Assembly: GCF_050947875.1 (NCBI RefSeq)
Contig: NC_134576.1
Location: 54,068,255 to 54,132,254, forward strand
Reading direction: 5' to 3'
DNA from: Dermacentor variabilis
Taxonomy: Eukaryota; Arthropoda; Arachnida; Ixodida; Ixodidae
Length of the DNA stretch: 64,000 nucleotides
Program-made: the position numbers and the translations under genes
In this document: positions 21,330-33,136 of the stretch, piece after piece
Layout: each line of letters starts with the position of its first letter
Position numbering within the stretch: the stretch's first letter is position 1
The notes under the pieces: model-generated
Seen by the model: only the letters and a program-made list of their open reading frames with translations
What the model was told of the DNA's origin: nothing
Databases searched by the model: none

Positions 21330-22321
21330 ATGGCCGCAGTTCCCGAGGCACGAACTACGTCCGCGTCGCAATGCCCAAGTCCTCGTCCCTCTCCAGCCTA
21401 CGTAAATGAAGTCTCTGTCGAAGGAGTCGCCGTCCTGGCACTTGCAGATACAGGAGCCGCCGTATCCGCAATCTCCGCCGAACTCTGCCGCACACTACGA
21501 AAGGTTTTGACGCCTCTCTCCGACTTCTCCCTTCGAACCGCGAAAGCTCAAGATATAACGCCTCTCACTGCCTGTACTGCTCGCGTCTTCATTCAAGGTC
21601 TACTGTATATCGTCGAATTCGTCGTGCTGCCCACGTGTTCCCATGCCATCATATTAGGCTGGGACTTCCTTGGAAATAATAACGCCGTTACTGACTTGTC
21701 ACGCCGAACTCGAACTTTCTGCACTTCCCGACGTCGAGACTATCGAAAACGACCCTTCCAGTGTTAAACGGTTTGTTTCCGAAGACAATTCCGTCCCTCC
21801 ACGCTCTTCCCTGCTTGTGCCTGTGTCGTGCGCCGCTATTTCTGATGCCACTGTTCTCTTTACGCCCTCTGAGCTGTTCATTCCCCGCCGATGTTCTCCG
21901 CTGTCCTTTGCTCTCCTTACTCTTCGCAATGGCGTCACGAAAATGATCGTCGACAATCCCACGGCCTGCCCTTTAGCTTTATTTCATGGTGAATACCTAG
22001 GCCTTGTTCAACCGCTCGACACCTTTTGCATCTTTGACGCTCCTGCCGTTTCTACTTCTGCGGGCCTTGGCGCAATTACTTGTGACTCTGCGGTCGATCA
22101 GTCACTCCTCGACGCTTTTCACTGCTCTATCGAGGATGGCACGTCATCTTCAGAAGGAAGCCAGCTTATTGCGCTCCTGCAGAGCTTCAGCGCTTCTTTC
22201 GACAGCCATGCTTCCGGTTTGGGCCGCACATCGACCGTTTTTCACCAGGTAGATACCGGCAGTCGTGCACCTTCACGGCAGCGCCCTTACCGAGTATACA
22301 CCTCTGAGCGCCGTGTCATCT
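21330..22321 (+). pseudogene. Gypsy aspartic protease and start of RT, truncated
   Basis: 21330-21767 contains the protease active site ALADTGAAVSAI (Asp at codon 40) and the HAIILGWDFL flap/hydrophobic motif. From 21670 another frame carries the linker and the lead-in to reverse transcriptase (RQRPYRVYTSERRVI), ending at about 22321 in unrelated sequence. The RT core is missing. This is the same strand and order as the gag before it, so one 3'-truncated element. The last base difference I see between copies 1 and 2 lies here, at 21904. Confidence 0.85.
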
Positions 22322-22445
22322 GCTTGTACGCGCTTCGCGAATTGCTTAGTACTTTGTGGAAGGTATGCGGGCGCGAGCGATCCAGCCTTGGTCGAGTTAT
22401 GCATAAAAGCCGACGTGCTTGACCCGCTGACCAGGGCCCTTTCTT
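22322..22445. other. Junction between gypsy remnant and satellite
   Basis: Open reading continues to 22422 but has lost gypsy similarity. Nothing else recognised. Confidence 0.4.
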
Positions 22446-23100
22446 CAGCGTGCTGTGGATGCGAAAATATTACGAAACCACGAAGCAGTGAATATACAGG
22501 GAAGGGGAACAACGACGGCGCCATGAGTGTGGACGCCCCCAGTTTCGCTGCAATCCTTCTCACTGCGTCCCGTGAATTTGCGAATAGTAGAAAAACGTGA
22601 ACCAGAGGACATACAGGTAAGGGGCGTTGACGGTGGCCCTGCGAGTGTAGGCTTCCCCCACTTTCGCTCCAAACCTTCCTAGAAAGTACCTCGGATGCAC
22701 GAATATTAGGCAAACACTGTGGAAATAAGGCAAAGGAAAGAAAATGATGGCGCCGCGACCCACTTTTCTTGCAAACCTTCTCACAGCGTGCCGTCAATCT
22801 GCGAATATTAGAGAAAGGTGTACGAGTGAAGATACAGGAAAGGCGTATTGATGGTGGTGCAGTGAGTCTATGCATAGCGCAGATGGTGCAAGATAATGCA
22901 GTGCCGAGCCGACCCGCGGCGGAGGTTAGGCAGGCGTCAAGCACTCCCTTTACCTGAGCCGCCCCCTAAGATAGCGCAATATCAGCCCGACCCACGGCGG
23001 AGATGAAGGATGCGTTAAGCATTCCCGTCTTTCGTTCCAAACCTTCCTCCAGCGTGCGCTGGACGCGTGAATACTGGAAAAGAAATTGGCCGACCATTGC
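22446..23100. repeat. Degenerate satellite-like tandem repeat, about 105-120 bp
   Basis: The anchor GCGAATATTAG-like recurs at about 22461, 22580, 22697, 22801 and 23065. The anchor TTTCGCTCCAAACCTT-like recurs at about 22543, 22662, 22764 and 23025. Spacings of about 119, 117 and 104 bp show diverged monomers that also share GGCGGTGCNGTGAGTCT-like text. No gene. Confidence 0.7.
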
Positions 23101-23172
23101 GCCTCTTCGTAATGCATACAGAACACGCAGTGCAAAACGTAGGCACTTCAGCGTATCGGTTTCGGTAGCACA

Positions 23173-23211
23173 CACCGTGATCCGCCGCTATCGAGACGGC
23201 GGATCACGGTG
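23173..23211. repeat. Perfect 15-bp hairpin
   Basis: Arms CACCGTGATCCGCCG (23173-23187) and CGGCGGATCACGGTG (23197-23211) flank a 9-base loop. Part of the right half (CGCCGCTATCGAG) is repeated directly just downstream. Confidence 0.9.
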
Positions 23212-23484
23212 CGCCGCTATCGAGTCATCCTGCCAAGGGGATGATGGGAGGTACGTTGATTTGTCTCATATTCGTGCTTGTGGATTCAGAAGTTTTTGTG
23301 GCTTTGAATGTTACGCTATATAAATCTTACTGTCGTAAATTTCATATGAATCTATACAATCGCAACTAGTAATTGCAAAGGTTGAGCTTGTCGAGGTGGG
23401 CAAATCGAAACTCACCAAACGTCTCAAGGTGACTCATGCCTGCGATAAATTCGTAAGGGTGTTTCACATCGCTTATCGATACAT

Positions 23485-23580
23485 GCATCTGTGGCTTAAT
23501 GGTTTCAATATCCGGCGTCTGTGATTGAAGGTCCTGTGTTCAAATCCTCCTTTCTGACAATGTTAATCTTTATTTAATTA
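23485..23580 (+). mobile_element. tRNA-derived SINE head
   Basis: A-box-like TGGCTTAATGG (23492-23502) and B-box-like TGTTCAAATCC (23537-23547) have spacing suited to an RNA polymerase III promoter. An AT-rich segment follows. Mismatches in the boxes and weak cloverleaf pairing argue for a SINE or tRNA relic over a working tRNA gene. The flanks to about 23780 may belong to the same insertion. Confidence 0.55.
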
Positions 23581-23959
23581 CCAATTAAACAGAACATTGT
23601 TGAAAATGACGAGCTTACGAAGTCGCAAAGCCGCTTGAAGCCAAAAGCACGAAATTAGGCAAATCCATGTACCTCCCGTAATTCCCACGCTGGTGCAACC
23701 ACTGCCACTGCAGCTCCCGCTGACACTAGGGCCAGAGTTCTCTCGAGTAATTATTATATGAAACCTATATTATATGACAAGGGCAGAGCGAGGCTCGCGC
23801 TGCGGACGAGAGATTGCTGCAGCAGCGCGAGCACCTAGAGAAGAGCGCTGATGATCACCTCGGTTACGACGAGGCACGACGGTGACATGAAATGTGGGAA
23901 CGGGAGCCAATGTGAGGCCTGCGCTCGAAAACACGAAACAGACCAGACCACCATACACG

Positions 23960-24120
23960 GAACGTCGGACAATGGCGGTGCTGTGAGTCTAGACGTGCCC
24001 CGCCTTCGCTCCAAACATATGTACAGTGAGTGGGCCATCAGTCCGCGAATACTAGAAATGCGTAAAGCAGAGGAGGTACATCCAAGGGGAGTCGAATGCG
24101 GCGCTGTGGGTGTAAGATGA
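23960..24120. repeat. Outlying satellite monomers
   Basis: Carries GGCGGTGCTGTGAGTCTAGA, CTTCGCTCCAAACATATG and CCGCGAATACTAGAAATGCG, matching the 22446-23100 monomers. The array therefore appears split by the SINE-containing insertion. Confidence 0.6.
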
Positions 24121-24129
24121 GTAGGCTAA

Positions 24130-25695
24130 TAATTTTGGTGACTCGGAAGCGTTCCGCGATGTCAGGTCTTTGCGTGCAAGCTCGAAACAAAAACGCCGTA
24201 CTTGATGATGTCTGCGCTAATTTTGTGGGTGAATTTCAATTATGTTCACAAAAGACACATTGAGCATAAGTGTGTTGAAAGAAGAACACAACAACTCGAC
24301 AATGTAGTGACAGGTGCAGCATGCCCTGAAGGACGTATCAATGCACTAGGCGCAGCAAGTAATGCTTGTTCTTATGATATATATATTAGATGTCTTTTTG
24401 TGACAACCCTATCGTTGCATTCATATGTTAGTCGAATATTCATGCCACCTTAATAATTGACATTGTCACCTTATTGGGATGTTTTGCAACCGCCGCGCAA
24501 TATTTGAAAAATGGCTTACCACCCTGATCCTGGAGTGGAACTCCAAATTGACATTGAACAACTAAGTCTGTATATATTGCTTTCGTGCAAACTCACTCAA
24601 GTGTCAATTCTACTTAATTTCAATTTTGTTCCCCGAAGCCGGCCGTTATAGTTTCAAGCCTCTAGATTTCTAGATCCTCTACAAACTGTGTTGTGTATCT
24701 TCCTATATTGAGTACTGCAGCGCTTTCTACAGCCCAAGAAGGAGGTGTAAGGTACATAAATTAATATTGCTAACAATAAATAAACCTAAGTAAAGCGTCA
24801 CATACTGCAACAAGCATTTTGGAAAACAAATATAAAAATTGAATGTTGCATCAGAAGAATGATACACCAAAGTTGAATTCAATGCACTATCAGATCAGGA
24901 ATTGCTGCACAAACAGTAGTCATAACAGAGAAGTCATATACATTAATATAAAGGAAACCGTTATTTTACCCCTTCATGGTGCCACTTAGCACAGATGAAA
25001 AGTTGGCTGGCTGTGATGATTTGGCTGTAGTAGTATAATAAACATTTTGCTTTAGACATTGAAACAACCTGTCATCCTTTACGCTCTGGACAGGAAGCCG
25101 CAAGATTTAGCCACAAGTAAACATAGAATTAGAATTCAGGTTATGTAATACGATGAAGTCAACAACGTCTATATATCCCAATTTGACGAAACAGCAATAA
25201 AGTTTCCTGTGCACCCGTATTGTGCAGCAAATCAAACCTGCAGGTTAGCCGGGCATACGATGCAGTTACGACTGCCGTTCCAGCACTGCAATACTGAAAG
25301 CACTCACTTATCTGCGCCGTGTCGTCTTCCTCCGACAAGGCTCCTGCCGCCGCAGCTTGCACAGCTTGGCCACCTAATACAAAAGCAAAGATACGCAACT
25401 TCAATTCTGTCACCGTATTCTGACACATAGGAAACAAAAGCAAATATCATAAGCTTTCAGTAACGTTTAACTTTCTGCATGGCAAACCTACACAGTACCT
25501 CAGTTCTCACGTGTGTGATGACCCTAATATGGGGACAAAGGTTCGCGTACTCAAAAGGTTCTGACGGTTCTCTTAGGCGGAGCCTCCGAGAACCCAATTG
25601 AGGACAAAGCCGTTCTTTTCGACCACACATACAAACATTTAATGGAACAAAAAAGGCTTAAAAGAAATAGAAGGAAATAGAAAACATAAAAGAAA
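24130..25695. other. AT-rich spacer closing the unit
   Basis: No gene recognised. Short ORFs at 25159-25443 (-) and 25209-25430 (+) overlap each other and lack features. An imperfect hairpin with GGTTCTC/GAGAACC and AGGC/GCCT stems lies at 25566-25594. The sequence is identical by eye to copy 2. Confidence 0.45.
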
Positions 25696-25747
25696 CACTC
25701 AAATAGACATCATCGCAGAAAGAAACACACTTGGGGCTAGTATGGTG

Positions 25748-26377
25748 CTAACTAGTGCGCGAGTCCGGGCTTGCCACGACGGCAGGGACATACAAAAGTC
25801 TCGACGCGGCGACGCGGTGACAAGCTGACGAAAGGAGTGGCTCGGTCTCACCAAAGGTCGTGATGTAAGTTGGTCGACCGGGCGACCGGAGCTGGCCAGC
25901 TCTGGTCGGGAGAAGTAAAGCAGCCGGCTTGGTGGCACGAGTAGACGGCGGCGGCGTTCTGGCCGGGCAGCTGGGTGTAGAGCTCGGGCTCGTAGCCCGA
26001 CTGCTCTTGTCCTGCCCACGGGCACAGAAGCTCGAACGCCGGCCTCGAGGAGCTGGCGGCCCGCTCAGGTAGACGGGCGACGCACAGGAACAGGTTGGCA
26101 GTAGGCCCCGGTCGGGTGAAGTCCTGGTGGCTCGGGTCCGGAACCCGACGGCCCGTCTACAACGCCTGCTCCGGTGGTTGACCTCCTCCTGCCGTCGCTT
26201 CCTGGGACTCTCCTGGCGTCTCCCCTGCGTCTCCTCTGCGTTTCCATGTGTGTCCTCTGGTTCTGCCAGCGCACCACGCTTTTTCTTCTGATCTGGCCGA
26301 TTAGGCATTCTCGGATTGGCTGCCTGACGCCCCGTGGTCTTTTCTAATTGGTTGCTTTTCTTTTTGTCATTTTTCAT
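25748..26377 (-). CDS. Hypothetical 209-codon basic/Pro-rich ORF
   Basis: Product unrecognised. Read leftward from ATG 26377: codons 1-75 are rich in Lys, Arg, Gln and Glu (MKNDKKKSNQLEKT, EETQGRRQESPRKRRQEEV), and the rest is rich in Ser, Pro, Arg and Ala. There is no signal peptide, membrane segment or known motif. The homologous frame in copy 1 has a TGA after codon 73. The open frame may reflect GC-rich composition and not selection. Confidence 0.3.
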   Translation of the reverse strand: MKNDKKKSNQLEKTTGRQAANPRMPNRPDQKKKRGALAEPEDTHGNAEETQGRRQESPRKRRQEEVNHRSRRCRRAVGFRTRATRTSPDRGLLPTCSCASPVYLSGPPAPRGRRSSFCARGQDKSSRATSPSSTPSCPARTPPPSTRATKPAALLLPTRAGQLRSPGRPTYITTFGETEPLLSSACHRVAASRLLYVPAVVASPDSRTS

Positions 26378-27095
26378 GCGCCGCGCGTTCTCGTGCCGGA
26401 CGCTCTTCGGCGTCGTTGTTTTCCATCTTCCAGCATGGAATCCGCCTCGGCGCGCGCACTCCTTGTCGTCTGCTCTTGACCGTCCCGATCACCGCACCAT
26501 GTCGCGCACCACACATCACAACGTGTTATAAAAAGCAAGAGAGCTATACAATGTAATTCTTGTACGTTTGGACATATTTTCTCACACATTGTGTCTCAAG
26601 ACCAGGAATGCATTACAGGACACGTAGGGTGTCAGGGGGCTATCATACCCAAAAAACAGACAGTTAATTAATGTTTTAACGACGTATTCAATATGTAATT
26701 TCAAATTACAGTAGCCATATGGAAGCAGTGCTAACGTTATGGTAAATCTTGCCTATTAGACATGCTGACAGATTACCTGTAAACGTTTATTAGATATTGC
26801 ACAAGACTCTCGTGGCAGCTTTTACGAAACTATGAAGTATGTTCGGTAAGTTACAATTCATGAATGAGGCACGGACGGGAAAGATATATGTATTTTCGGG
26901 AAGGAATTGAATGCAATTTCGTTGCGAACCGTGATTTCGTTTGAACTCGCGGTAGCATGTCAGTATTGAAGCACTGCCTAAATGTTCGACAAGTGCATTT
27001 GATTGCATTAGCACTAGGAATGTCGAAGTGGAAAGAAGTGCCTCTGTGAAGTGTAGGAAGCCAGTCGCGTAGTAGAGGTAGAGCGGTGCTTAGGA

Positions 27096-27167
27096 GTGTG
27101 TGTGCGCGCGTGTGCACGTGCGTGCATGTGAGTGCGCGTGCGCGCGCGCGTGTGTGTGTCCGCGCGC
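27096..27167. repeat. GT/GC-rich microsatellite, copy 2
   Basis: Same run as 1407-1478, same length. Confidence 0.9.
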
Positions 27168-27203
27168 CCCCAATGCACCATTAAGTAAAAAAAATTAATT
27201 AAA

Positions 27204-27322
27204 TTGTGGTGTTTTACGTGCCAAAACCACTTTCTGATTATGAGGCACGCCGTAGTGGAGGACTTGGGAAATTTCGACCACCTGTGGAGTTTTAATGTGC
27301 ACCTAAATGTAAGTACACGGGG
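27204..27322 (+). mobile_element. SINE-like fragment, copy 2
   Basis: Counterpart of 1515-1633 with a few substitutions. Truncated at the same point, so the insertion predates the duplication. Confidence 0.5.
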
Positions 27323-28589
27323 CATCATTAGTTATGTCCAGAAGTTTAGCACGGAATAGGTTCTGGGACGTTTTGTTACACATGTCAGCACAGCATGTCA
27401 GCATAATCTGGTGAACTAAGTATAACTCCCGATTGATAGACAACGTCAATATCAAACTCTTACAAAAAAATGGGACCTGTGAAAGAGGCAGTGATGTCCT
27501 TGTTTTGCGTGCAAAACCGACCAAAATGCATGGTGGTAAATATTACGCTGAAATATTTGGCTAATAAAGTACGGTTGCAAATCTTTTAATGTCCATTGAA
27601 CTGCTAGAGCCTCCAGCTACGCAGAGGAATAATTGAGCTCTGCACGTTTGAATGACCTCCTCAGGTGCAACACAGCAAGGCGTTGTCGTTCTTCATTCTT
27701 TATTAAGAGAAGAGCAGCTAAACCGAGACGAAAGGCATCTATGTCCTCTAACGTATTTAAAGGCTCGAGCCCCTTCTGAACACCTCTTTTGTTAGAACAG
27801 TAAGCCCCCTGCTACTTTATCACCGATTGCCGTTGAAATGCACTATGGAAAGTACTCCTCCCTCTTGTTTGTGATGGCTTTTAGCTCAAACATCTGATCA
27901 CGAGAAGGTATGTGTGTATGATAAGCAGCTATGGGCATATTTAAACTGCTGTGTAGTGAGACTTCGTGTGATGCAACTGCAGAAGAGCGTTCTCCTTTTG
28001 GACCTGGCATTGCACAATACATTTAAATCGACAAACTGGATTGATTGTTCACGCGTACGTCCGCTGCAGCTGTAAACACATTCTTTCTAAAGGAGAGAGC
28101 AGGCACAGCACGAAAACACAAAATGCAGTAAGGGGGCACATGTGCTGCACGTTTCTTTTAAAGTCTCAAAACTTGGTCATGGTGGTATGGAATCTTCTAA
28201 AACGAAACTATCAGAATAAAAAGTATCACGCTCTAGGAGTACACGTTTCCTGAGTGCCTCTTTACCCTGTACTGTCTATTTTGCCCTTCACTAGCTTTGT
28301 TTCAATAAATACTCCAGCAGACTGCCCGAGTTATCTGCTTCATGCGTTTTTTTTTCACAAACAAAAAAGGAGTCCATCGGTGCTCCTTCTATTCTCACTA
28401 GCGAAGTAAGAATAGGCCAGGTTGGCAAACGGCGGCCGCTAAACATAGAGCGGCAGTGTCCCAGCACTCGTTCATGTTTTGCTCACTCTTCAACGGATGG
28501 CGCGACGGCTATGTTAACGCCGCTCGCTGCTATCTCAACGCGGCTCGGCGTTTCTTTTTTCAGGTGTCAGGCGCGCACATGTGAGTGTG

Positions 28590-31282
28590 ATGGGCAGGAA
28601 ATGTGTTGTTCCCGCTGCAGAACGGGTTACAAAGGCTGTACAGAGAAATTGTCTCTCTTTTCTTCCACCGAAAGACGTAGAACGCTTGAACATTTGGCGT
28701 AGAGCTATCCCAAGGAAGTATCGAATACTTTAGCCGAACGATCACGTCTGCGAAAAGCACATCGTGCGTCATCTTGTGTCCAAGACCTGGGCACGTCTTG
28801 GTCACGTCTTCGGCACGTCTTGATGAGTGCTCCGTCAAAGGCAACATTAGCGAGCGATGCTGCTCCCACACGATTTCCCGACTGCCCGGCTTACCTATCA
28901 AATACAGTGAAAACAAGGAAGCGCCCGGCGAAGAGACAACCATGGTTGCAGTCGAAAAGGCGATGCGCTGCATCAAAAGATTGTAACGAGCAAGAAACCT
29001 CGTGTAGCAATGACAGTGGTGGCACTAATGGAAGGTCGTTTCAAGCTTGGCCGAGTGCACCGGAACACAACATGGATGCGTTTGAAGAGCAAAAATGTGA
29101 TAAAACGCCCCAATCTGCTGCTCTTAGCTCATCCCTGGAATCGTGAGCTTGTTCGGCGATTTACCGCGGTCGTTTCTTCCGTCAAACTCACGAGGATACC
29201 GCCTGCTCGACTTCGGAGAAGAACAAAGCGTCGTTTTCTCCCAGCTGGAGCACACCGAAAAACCTGAAAGCCGTTTACTGTCAGATGCATGCCTATCGCC
29301 AGTGAGCCCCACGTCTTCCTTGGTAACCACTAGAATTGTTGAAATTCATGAAGATATGCTGGCAAACATAACCGTGATGGGAAGGTCAGTTTCAATGGCA
29401 GATGGGCAGTATGAAGGTACTTTAACAACTATCGATCACGTTAAGGCTTTCTTAGAGCATGTTGAGAAGACGAAACTGTGCAATCGTGGACCGAGCACTC
29501 TGGAGTACCCGCACGTTGAAGCAAAATGCGCACATCTTCACAACAACCAGAGATAGTGGCACAAGAGATGCTCTATTGTTCTTGACCCTAGTGAGTCGAA
29601 CTTATTAGTATGTCACAAATGTCCGGGCCTTTTTCAAACGTCCCGCGAATGCACCAGAAAAGAACAGAACAAAGACTGCGCAGGCTTAGGCCTTCAGGTA
29701 CGCGTCCGTTCACTTCATACCAGAGCAAGGACAAAGTTGCAGCACTACATCGGGCAAATTATGCTTTGAAAAGGTCGAAAAATCATCTGCTTACCCGCTT
29801 TAAAAAAGTGTCGGTGGAGCTTGCAGAAGCTCATATCCACATGCAAAAAATGTCAGAAGAACTAGGCAAGAAACTACGCACAATAGATCTCCCTAGTGCT
29901 CAGCTGACCGTGGTAAAGCAGCGAGTAGCAGCAATGAGGTTGACGAACAAAAAAAAGCAGACGGTACACAGAGGATTTCCTTCTGATGTGCTTGCTGTTG
30001 CACATACGCAGCCCATCTGCATACTAGGTCCTGCGAGATAACGAGGTGCTCCCCCTTCCTTGCGTTACGACAGTGCGCAAGTACCAGAGCATGATAAAAG
30101 TCAGGTGTGACTTTGACAAGAGGTTTTTCACAGCCTTTAAGGAGAAGATGGCCACTAAAGACAATTTTCAAAGGGATGGAATAGTTGTTTTCAACAAAAT
30201 GCGCGTCCGAAAGGAAATTCGAATTCTTTCGAAGACGATGACATACACTGGCTTCACTGATTATGGAGATTCTTCAGAGGCCCGCGACGACCTTGCTGAC
30301 CACGGGCTTGTATTTACCTTTCGGTCATTTGGTGACAAGTACTCTCAGCCGACAGCAGTGTTTGCAAGCAAGGGCCCCACAAAGGGAGCTGTACTCGCTC
30401 AGCTCTTCCTAAAAGCAATATTTTTGCTTGAAGACACGGGAGCCTTAGTCGACGCGGACGTACGTGATGGCGCAAGTACGAACCGTGCGATGTGGACAGA
30501 GTACGGAGTCACTGGAGCATTGCAGCGTACCCGCAACTACTTCATCCATCCCACTGATGAACAACTCAATGTATATGTGTTCTCTGACGCACCCCATCTT
30601 ATGAAATGCGTTTGGAACCGTTGACTTTCACCGGAAGCGTCGTGCGTAAATGGCGATCGCGTTGACTGGGCACATTTTGACAGGCTGTTTATGGAGGATT
30701 CTAAACAGCCGGGAAATTTGCGTGTTTGCCTCAAATTAGCTCTGTTCCACATCAACCCTTCAACGACCGAAAAAATGCGGGTGAAGCTGGCCGCTCACTT
30801 GTTCAGCTGGAGTGCAGCGAAAGGCGGCTTGGAGTTCTACTCGAAGTGAGGCACAAGATGGCTCAAAAATCTCAAGGCAACAGTAGAATTCACAATAAGG
30901 TTCAATGATCTTTTTGATGCTCTCAACTGAAACTATCCAAAGGAAAGCATCACTTTTGGCAGCAGAGATTTCAGGGTCCTCACCTCGTCGTTGCATTGCT
31001 TAAATAAATCGGAAAAAGAATTCGCATCACGAAAAATCTCAAGAGCAAGTCTCCTAACCGCTGAGGGCCTTCGTGTGACTTTTGTCCGCACTGGAACCAT
31101 CAAGATACGTGCTAAAGGAGTGTGGTTTCAAATATGTTTTAACAGGAAAGCTTAACCAAGACGTGTTGGAACGCTTCTTTGGGATCATCCGACAGGCTGG
31201 AGTCCAAAATAACCACCCATCTATGCGCACATTTCTGCAGCTTTACAACGCGTTATCAGTTTACAGTTTGATTAAACCACCT
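28590..31282 (+). pseudogene. P-element/THAP-type transposase (P1), copy 2
   Basis: Same domain order and the same main breaks as copy 1. The coiled-coil ORF starts further upstream (29610), because a stop present in copy 1 is changed, and ends at 30041 because one A fewer alters its frame. The catalytic-core ORF is 30046-30624. The first acidic motif is further eroded to FNKM (30190-30201). DGASTNR and FSDAPHL are kept. In this 579-bp ORF I count five differences from copy 1, three of them changing the protein, which suggests no purifying selection. Confidence 0.85.
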
Positions 31283-32992
31283 CAGGGTGGCTACCAAGTT
31301 GACATTTCCACATTCCCCGAGTTTTCCAGGTTTTCCCTGAGCGTCTTTGCAAAATTCCCTGAGTGATGCAGAACTATGTTTTATGTCAAGATGGGCTGAA
31401 ACCATATCGCCCGATGCTGTCACCCTCTAGTAAGCATACAAAAGAATTAAAAGAAAACCGACTTAGTCCAATTTCAATACTAAAGAGTAGTCTTTATGTT
31501 ATTCAAAAAGAGAATAGGAGGGAGGGTTTAGTTAAATGCAGAGCAAATAAGATGTCTTCGAAAAAAAATTGCAAATCGAGTCGGACAATCTTAAATACGA
31601 ATAAAAAGGAGATGTATACAGATGCAAATATTTTCGAATATGAGCTACTTCTATCAACTGATAGCAAGCTCAGATGTATGAGGCCCGAACGGTGTCGCAA
31701 TTGAGATTCTCTCTCAACAGCTCGTAAGTCAACCTCAACTGTCCTCACATACTCTCAGTCCACACACAACGCCTCAGTGTTGTGTTTCACTGCTTTAAAG
31801 AGTTTATGTTGGTTTGGATGGGGTAAACCTGCATCTCGGCATCAGCCAGCACTTTGTTTTTTGAGCTCAAGCTCCTTCAAAATGGCGGCCGCACGCTTCC
31901 TTTCCCGTTCATTCCTCAATGCGTAGGTCTTTTATGTTCTTGTCCTCCTTCTGGCACTCGTTCGCCCCATAAACGACTTGAAGCACTACTTGGTCAGTTG
32001 CACAGTCCACCTCTGATTTTTCGAACTCCCTGGGACCATGAAAACGTCGGAAAAATCAGCGAGTTGGAAAAACTTAATGCATGTCATTTAGTGCCCTGCT
32101 CAAACCGCCACAGGCACACTCGAAAACGCTCTGAATGCCTGCTGGTACACGTATTAGGCATATCGGTGCTCGTACTGTGACTTGAAATACCGGGCGTGTA
32201 TAATTAAGGAATGTATACTGTGTCCCATGGCAATAGCCCCTTCCCACGCGTGTTATGCTTCACTGCAATACTTTTGCGTAAGCTTCACCAAGTAACATTT
32301 TTGTATGGAGGCGAAGCTGACTTTCGGGAACCGGCATTGTGCAACACGCCGTGCTTTCCAAGATTCTAAGCCAACCGCGAGGACCACAAAGGCGGAGTCC
32401 GTGCCATTGCAGACAGCAGCGAATTCTTTCATTAAAAAAAACGACAACCAACGCCAAGAAGCTTCATAGCGAACGTCAAAGCAGCTAGGCCTAGCGTTGC
32501 CGCCGTGGTGGCTTCGGCTGCCAGTGGATCTGCGTGCGAGAGCACCGGTTCAAGGCGGTAAGGTAATGAAAATGGCACGGTGGTGGCTTTGATTAATGCC
32601 GTTTCGGACCTACGGTCACAGCAAAACCTCCGGAAAATCGGACGGCGAAGAGTTCTTACGTCCGAAATTTAAGATGTTCTGATACGTTCACTCTATGGGG
32701 TACGTGGTGGTGCCGCGAAGCCGTCCAAATTATCGGGAATCCGGAAAGCCAGTCGTTGACTGTACACTGGAAACTCCTCCAGCCGACGACAGCGCATCAA
32801 AGACGATTCACTACAATTCCTGTTGTTACTCGAGCCAGCGTTACCTCGACTTTCGACCCTTTCAAGAAAATTACAGCTAATTTTCCTTGATAGAAGCACA
32901 AATTCCCTGAGTTTTCCCTGAGTTTTTCCAGGCTACTCAAAATCCCTGAAAATTCCCGGTTTCCCCGGTTTTCCCGGTTGGTAGACACCCTG
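31283..32992. mobile_element. hAT-like element in P1, copy 2
   Basis: 1,710 bp. The left TIR has one mismatch (CAGGGTGGCTACCAA). The right TIR at 32978-32992 is intact. Same insertion site as copy 1. Confidence 0.7.
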
Positions 32993-33136
32993 ACTCCTAA
33001 ATTCGGAAACTGTCACGTTGAAAATGAATCTCGCCAAGGTGCTCCTGTAGTAACGCTCAAAGATTTGAGTTATTGCTGGCCTGCTACACAGTTATGTAGC
33101 CACGAGAATGAGGCAGTTCTGCAAACAAAAATCTGA
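32993..33136 (+). pseudogene. C-terminal remainder of P1, copy 2
   Basis: Same open segment as 7359-7502, with one visible coding difference (GGC to TGC in the Tyr-Gly-Trp region, so Gly becomes Cys). Confidence 0.6.

Larger units (their letters stand above)
1..25695 (+). repeat. Macro-tandem repeat, copy 1
   Basis: First of three direct copies of one long segment. The sequence starting CACTCAAATAG at position 1 recurs at 25696 and 47514 and stays collinear with only small indels. Copy 1 is the longest because it keeps 3,840 bp of gypsy sequence (17283-21122) absent from copy 2. By eye it differs from copy 2 by about 1% in the LINE region, but shows no difference from 21905 to its end. The phase of the unit is arbitrary because no unique flank is visible. 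Confidence 0.95.

Noticed and set aside
23485..23560. Functional tRNA gene
   Set aside because: The boxes are imperfect and acceptor and anticodon stems do not pair convincingly. SINE head is the better call.
28504..28702. Cys-rich short ORF as a separate small secreted protein
   Set aside because: The Cys pattern is the frameshifted THAP zinc finger of P1. There is no signal peptide.
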